DNA of 35,427 nt from Dehalococcoidia bacterium (lineage in GTDB: Bacteria; Chloroflexota; Dehalococcoidia; UBA2979), in the NCBI GenBank assembly GCA_023228765.1, contig JALOAM010000011.1, forward strand, positions 1 to 35,427. Direction: 5' to 3'. Below the pieces are notes generated by a model. That model was not told where the DNA came from and ran no database searches. It saw nothing but the letters and a program-made list of their open reading frames with translations. A program made the position numbers and the translations under genes. Below, one piece after another: positions 32,101-35,427 of the stretch; the stretch's first letter is position 1, and every line of letters starts with the position of its first letter.

Positions 32101-33303
32101 ATGACCCAACTACCGCTCGAGGGCTATCGCATCCTCGACCTCTCGATCTGGCAGCAGGGGACGTACGCGACGACGATGCTGGCCGACATGGGCGCGGACG
32201 TCGTCAAGATCGAGTCGTACGCCATGCCTGACCCGGGCCGTGGCCTGCGGCTCCCGGACGGCCGCAGCGCGTATTTCCAGGCGCTGAACCGAGGCAAGCG
32301 CGGCATCCTGCTGGACCTCAAGAGCGAGGCCGGCATGGAGGTGTTCTGGCGGCTGGCGAAGACCGCGGACGTGGTGCACAACAACCTGCGCTACGGCGTC
32401 CTGGAGCGCCTGGGCATCACCTTCGCCCGACTGCAGGAGGTGAACCCGTCCTGCATCCTCTCGAACGCCTCCGGCTGGGGGCACCTCGGACCTGACGCCT
32501 ACGACGGGGCGATGGACACGCTCGCGCAGGCACGGGGTGGGTTCATGTCCGTCACCGGGGAGGGCGAAGACGGCCAGCCGACGATGGCGGGGTTCCCGCA
32601 GGCGGACCACGTCGGGGCGATCGTCAGCGGCTACGGCATCGTGCTGGCGCTGCTCCACCGCGAACGTACCGGCGAGGCGCAGGAGGTCAACACCTCCCTC
32701 TACGGCTCGCAGATCAACATCCAGTCGTTCAACCTCACGATGGCCATGTGGTCTGGCGAGCGTCGCAAGCGCCTGCGTCACGAGGAGCGCCAGCCGACGT
32801 GGAACCACTACCAGGCGGGTGACGGGCAATGGTTCATGATCGGCGCGCTGCCGCCCGACAAGTGGTGGCCTCAGTTCTGCGACGTCATGGGCCTCCCCGA
32901 GCTCGCCGAGGGCGAGTACGCCACGGTGCTCACGCGCCAGCCCCACAACGCCGAGGTCATCGCGAAGATGGACGCGGTCTTCCAGACCAGGACGCGGGAC
33001 GAGTGGGTGGCGGCGTTCCAGGCGCGCAACCTGCTGGTGCAGCCGATCATGAACTACGACGAGATCGCACAGGACCCGCAGGCGTGGGCGAACGACTACC
33101 TGGTCCGCGTCCCGGACGGCGAGGGTGGCGAGGTGCCGATGGTCGGCTCCGCCGTCCACCTCTCGAAGACGCCCGCGCGATTCGAGCGCCTCGCGCCCGA
33201 GTTCGGCCAGCACACCGAAGAGGTCCTCGTGGAGTCCGGGTTCACCTGGGAAGAGATCACCGCGCTGCAGGAGCGCGGTGCCTTCGGCTTCCCGCCCGGC
33301 TGA
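32101..33303 (+). CDS. Class III (CaiB/BaiF type) acyl-CoA transferase
   Basis: 400 residues. Transfers CoA between carboxylic acids through a covalent aspartyl-CoA. Family features: start PLEGYRILDLSIWQQGTYA, LADMGADVVKIESY, DPGRGLRLPDG, LNRGKRGILLDLKSE, ASGWGHLGPDAYDGAMD, and the nucleophile D169 in FPQADHVGAIVSGYG; C-terminal RYEERQP-type HEERQPTWNHYQAGDGQWF. Complete length. The ATG has a GGGGGAGGGGGC site that is also part of a hairpin (32069-32089), so initiation may be controlled. The substrate cannot be inferred. The oxidoreductase-like gene 55 bases on is likely co-transcribed. Confidence 0.9.
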   Translation: MTQLPLEGYRILDLSIWQQGTYATTMLADMGADVVKIESYAMPDPGRGLRLPDGRSAYFQALNRGKRGILLDLKSEAGMEVFWRLAKTADVVHNNLRYGVLERLGITFARLQEVNPSCILSNASGWGHLGPDAYDGAMDTLAQARGGFMSVTGEGEDGQPTMAGFPQADHVGAIVSGYGIVLALLHRERTGEAQEVNTSLYGSQINIQSFNLTMAMWSGERRKRLRHEERQPTWNHYQAGDGQWFMIGALPPDKWWPQFCDVMGLPELAEGEYATVLTRQPHNAEVIAKMDAVFQTRTRDEWVAAFQARNLLVQPIMNYDEIAQDPQAWANDYLVRVPDGEGGEVPMVGSAVHLSKTPARFERLAPEFGQHTEEVLVESGFTWEEITALQERGAFGFPPG

Positions 33304-33358
33304 CCCGTGAAGCTCACCGTGGTCATTCGCGACATAATCACATCACTGGGGAGGAACG

Positions 33359-34329
33359 ATGCGCGCAGCACGGGTGACGGCGTTCGGGGAGATCGAAGGC
33401 ATCTCGGTCGCGGAGATCGACCAGCCGGAGGCAGGTGAGGGGCAACTCCTGGTCCGCGTCACCGCGGCCGGGGTGAACTTCGCGGATGCCGGGATGGTGC
33501 GCGGCACGAACCGCCGTCGCGAGCCTCCGTTCATCCCGGGCGTCGAGGCGGCCGGTGTCGTCGAAGCGGCGTCCGAGGGCGCTCCGGCGGACCTGCAGCC
33601 CGGCGCGCGCGTGGTCTTCTGGGATCCGATGCCCTCCGCGTTCGCGGAGTACGCCGCTATCGACTCCTGGCGCTGTGTCCCCATCCCGGACGACGTCCCC
33701 GATGAGGTGGCCGTTGCGCTGATGGTGCAGGGCGCGACCGCGCACTACCTCACCCATGACGTCTCGAACCTCGCGGCGGCGCAGACGTGCCTCGTCTACT
33801 CGGCGGCGGGAGGGGTCGGGCGCACCTGATTGTGCAGATCGCGAGGATGCTCGGCGCGAAGCCGCTCGCCGTGGTCGGGTCGGACTCGAAGGCCGCGCTC
33901 GTCCGCGAACTCGGCGCGGAGGTGGTCATCAACCGCACGACGCAGGACATCGTGGAAGCCACGCTGGCGGCCACCCGGGGCGCGGGTGCCGATGCGGTCT
34001 ACGACGCCGTGGGCGCCGCGACGATCGAGTCGTCCCTGCGGGCGACGAGGTCGGGCGGGACGTGTGTCCTCTACGGCGGCGCTTCCGGCGCCGTCACCGA
34101 GATCCCGAGTGAGCTGACCGAGCGCGTGAACTACCAGCGCACCGGCCTCGCTACCTACCTCGCGGATGCGGAGGCGTTCCGCGCGCGCCTCGGCGCGCTG
34201 TTCGAGTGGTACCGGCTGGACCAGGTGGTGCCGAGGATCGGCGGGACGTGGCCGCTGGAGCAGACCGCCGACGCCCTGTCCGCGATCGCGGGTGGTCAGA
34301 CGACCGGGAAGCTGATTATCAAGCCCTGA
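33359..34329 (+). pseudogene. Quinone oxidoreductase / zinc-type-like alcohol dehydrogenase with a frameshift
   Basis: A medium-chain dehydrogenase of the quinone oxidoreductase type. The first piece (33359-33829, ATG after GGGGAGGA) has MRAARVTAFGEIEG, AAGVNFADAGMVRG, PPFIPGVEAAGVVE, QGATAHYLTHD and stops just after the cofactor loop SAAGGVGRT. The second piece continues in the -1 frame: LIVQIARMLGAKPLAVVGSD, GADAVYDAVGAATIES, GGTCVLYGGASG, TGLATYLADAE, and GKLIIKP at the end. Joined, they make one normal protein of about 320 residues, so one base seems missing near 33826-33830. The frame break lies inside the NAD(P)-binding Gly motif and would kill it. A sequencing error in the G-rich run (GGAGGGGTCGGG) is possible. 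Confidence 0.75.
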
Positions 34330-34547
34330 GTGACGCTCACCGAGGCGCTCACGCTGCCCGGCGTGGGCGTCTCGATCGTCCTCGCGACCTCGTCCGCCGG
34401 CGCGCCATCTGCCGCCGGGACGAAGACGAACGAGGCGAGCACGGCGAGCAGCAGCAGCGCGGTGAACAGCACCGGCGCGATTCGGCGGAACCGCCGGCGG
34501 CGAGAGTCCGGTGCCAGTCCGTGCATCGGGTTGTGGGCGGCCATCAT
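34296..34547 (-). CDS. Small single-pass membrane protein, unknown function
   Basis: 83 residues from the ATG at 34547 (or 34544), after a GGGGAGG site. A basic N-terminus (DSRRRRFRRI) is followed by one hydrophobic segment, APVLFTALLLLAVLASFVFVP, and a Ser/Thr/Val-rich outside tail. The ATGATG start overlaps the stop of the DUF4202 gene (ATGA). The last 34 bases run into the convergent oxidoreductase gene. It is too short for further family calls. It is either a real small protein translated with DUF4202 or a shorter version; the site and the membrane segment support it. Confidence 0.55.
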   Translation of the reverse strand: MMAAHNPMHGLAPDSRRRRFRRIAPVLFTALLLLAVLASFVFVPAADGAPADEVARTIETPTPGSVSASVSVTQGLIISFPVV

Positions 34548-35206
34548 CGTGCCTCCCCTGCCTTCGCCGACGCTCCGGTAGCTGCGGCAGCGAGCGCGTC
34601 CTCCACCAGCAAGCGAAGCTCGGGCGAGAGCGGCAGCGCGAGGGCGGCCTCGCGCCCGCGGTCGCTCATCTTGCTCCATGTGTGGCGGAGCGCCCGCAGC
34701 ACGGTGTCGCGCTCGGTGCGCGCCGCGAAGGGAGCGAACTGGATCTCGAGGAATGCCAACGCCACGGCATCCTCGTACGTCTGCGCATCGGCGTCGGTCT
34801 TGATCGCGCGCCGGTGGACGATCGCGGACATCGCCCCGACCTCCGCGTCGCCGTAGCCCGCGGCGCGCATGAGGTCGGCGAGGTGCTCGGCATGGACGTC
34901 GTAGAGCCGCGATCGCCATGCCTGGTAGCCGGCGCGTGTGCGGGGGTACGAGTCGCGCGGCGTCTCCCAGCGGCGGATGTGATGCCCTCGGGCCGCGATC
35001 AGCAGGGCGTCCGAGGCGCCCGCGTCGGCCCTCAGACGCCGGGCCCACGCGAAGGCGGAACGCCCCTCGGCCAGTGCGAGGGCGGAGGGGATGCCCTTCA
35101 CGACGACCAGGGTGGGATCGGCCTCGTTCGCCGCGTCGATGGCGGAAAGGGTCGCCTCGAGCGGAGTCCGAATGGCCGAGGGGCCGGGCTTGATCGCGGT
35201 GTCCAT
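34544..35206 (-). CDS. DUF4202 family protein
   Basis: About 220 residues. Recognisable by the His-rich DUF4202 core RGHHIRRWETPRDSYPRTRA, then GYQAWRSRLYDVHAEHLADL, MSAIVHRRAIKTDADAQTYE and DAVALAFLEIQF, which look like an HD-like metal-binding helical fold; the function is not known. The end carries an Ala-rich helix. Start: ATG at 35206 with GAGAG upstream is preferred; an in-frame GTG at 35215 adds three residues and cannot be excluded. The gene is divergent from the partial gene at 35368, sharing the regulatory region between them. Confidence 0.8.
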   Translation of the reverse strand: MDTAIKPGPSAIRTPLEATLSAIDAANEADPTLVVVKGIPSALALAEGRSAFAWARRLRADAGASDALLIAARGHHIRRWETPRDSYPRTRAGYQAWRSRLYDVHAEHLADLMRAAGYGDAEVGAMSAIVHRRAIKTDADAQTYEDAVALAFLEIQFAPFAARTERDTVLRALRHTWSKMSDRGREAALALPLSPELRLLVEDALAAAATGASAKAGEAR

Positions 35207-35225
35207 GGGCGACACTCTCGCATAG

Positions 35226-35254
35226 TTGACTTAGTTGATCAACAAACCTAAGTT
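35226..35254 (+). promoter_or_regulatory. Promoter with embedded dyads between DUF4202 and the next gene
   Basis: TTGACT (35226-35231), 17 bases, TAAGTT (35249-35254) is a good plus-strand promoter. A perfect 10-bp palindrome GTTGATCAAC (35234-35243) fills its spacer, and ACTTAG (35229-35234) / CTAAGT (35248-35253) form an outer dyad over both core elements. This AT-rich stretch in a GC-rich genome looks like a repressor-controlled divergent promoter. Confidence 0.55.
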
Positions 35255-35255
35255 T

Positions 35256-35289
35256 ACGCCTCGCTCCGAATCACGCCTCGCTCCGAATC
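35256..35289. repeat. 17-bp perfect tandem duplication in the leader
   Basis: ACGCCTCGCTCCGAATC occurs twice end to end (35256-35272 and 35273-35289), just after the predicted -10, in the probable leader of the gene at 35368. Confidence 0.85.
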
Positions 35290-35367
35290 ACGGGGCGAAG
35301 TGGACATCGTCGTCGCGCCGCGCGAGCCAGGCAGGCAACCTCGGGCGGATCGACGGAGAGGGACAGC

Positions 35368-35427
35368 ATGACCACCACCGAGAGCAACCCCAGCGGCACG
35401 GGCGCGGCGAGCAAGCCTCCGTTCATG
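35368..35427 (+). CDS. Start of a gene cut by the window edge, unidentified
   Basis: ATG at 35368 with GGAGAGGGA upstream opens a frame to the end: MTTTESNPSGTGAASKPPFM. The composition suggests a flexible cytoplasmic N-terminus, as in many membrane transporters, but 20 residues are not enough to name a family. Confidence 0.55.
   Translation, partial: MTTTESNPSGTGAASKPPFM

Noticed and set aside
33800..33835. Programmed -1 frameshift in the oxidoreductase
   Set aside because: No slippery heptamer or downstream pseudoknot is evident, and the family needs no such control; mutation or sequencing error is simpler.
34548..35048. 250-codon frame extending the small membrane protein upstream
   Set aside because: It runs in another frame through the DUF4202 gene; the ribosome site and membrane segment support the short form only.

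Overview
The window is very GC-rich (about 70% by eye), densely packed DNA with frequent GTG starts and many 4-base ATGA/GTGA overlaps between consecutive genes. The single-membrane style lipoproteins, a CheC/CheD-type chemotaxis set, a siroheme-decarboxylase/HemQ operon and a secreted protein with a 'WSGG...FANAAFMALFP' C-terminus would fit a Chloroflexota-like bacterium. That assignment is inference; no rRNA or tRNA gene is present to test it.

Layout. (1) 1-4845, minus strand: chemotaxis operon cheW-cheA-cheC-cheD-cheY-cheB (cheB cut by the window edge). Next come an orphan OmpR-type response regulator (5039-5788, minus) with a good promoter, and a divergent soluble globin-coupled chemoreceptor (6175-7788), whose globin domain seems to lack the usual haem-ligand histidine. 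(2) 7950-10868, plus: MTA phosphorylase, adenine phosphoribosyltransferase and glycerol kinase, a purine/methylthioadenosine salvage unit followed by glycerol use. (3) 10877-14236, minus: a two-gene unit of a DUF1989 protein and an FPC/CPF-type (YqcI/YcgG, GntA-like) protein, then an overlapping glycosyltransferase/methyltransferase pair. (4) 14409-15871, plus: a secreted protein and a DUF1697 protein, each followed by a hairpin terminator.

(5) 16066-26955, plus: the most remarkable part. Ten intact substrate-binding lipoproteins of the FecB/BtuF type (Peripla_BP_2) plus one truncated copy lie head to tail in an 11-kb apparent operon, with a promoter in front and a strong terminator behind. 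No permease or ATPase gene is present. Nine of the ten intact genes, and the remnant, share an almost invariant Tat-lipoprotein signal segment while the binding domains diverge strongly, the reverse of normal signal-peptide evolution. The array looks like a receptor-diversification locus, perhaps for siderophores, haem or corrinoids.

(6) 27215-28069, plus: an HDOD protein. 28118-31786, minus: a four-gene operon of aldo/keto reductase, fused siroheme decarboxylase AhbA/AhbB, HemQ-like coproheme decarboxylase and a MerR/excisionase-type regulator. It suggests a hybrid haem pathway that begins from siroheme and ends with HemQ. (7) 32101-34329, plus: a class III CoA-transferase and a frameshifted quinone-oxidoreductase-like gene. 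The right end holds a small membrane protein and a DUF4202 protein (minus), a divergent promoter region with a dyad and a 17-bp tandem duplication, and the first codons of another gene.

All family assignments are from reading motifs by eye; no database search was run.
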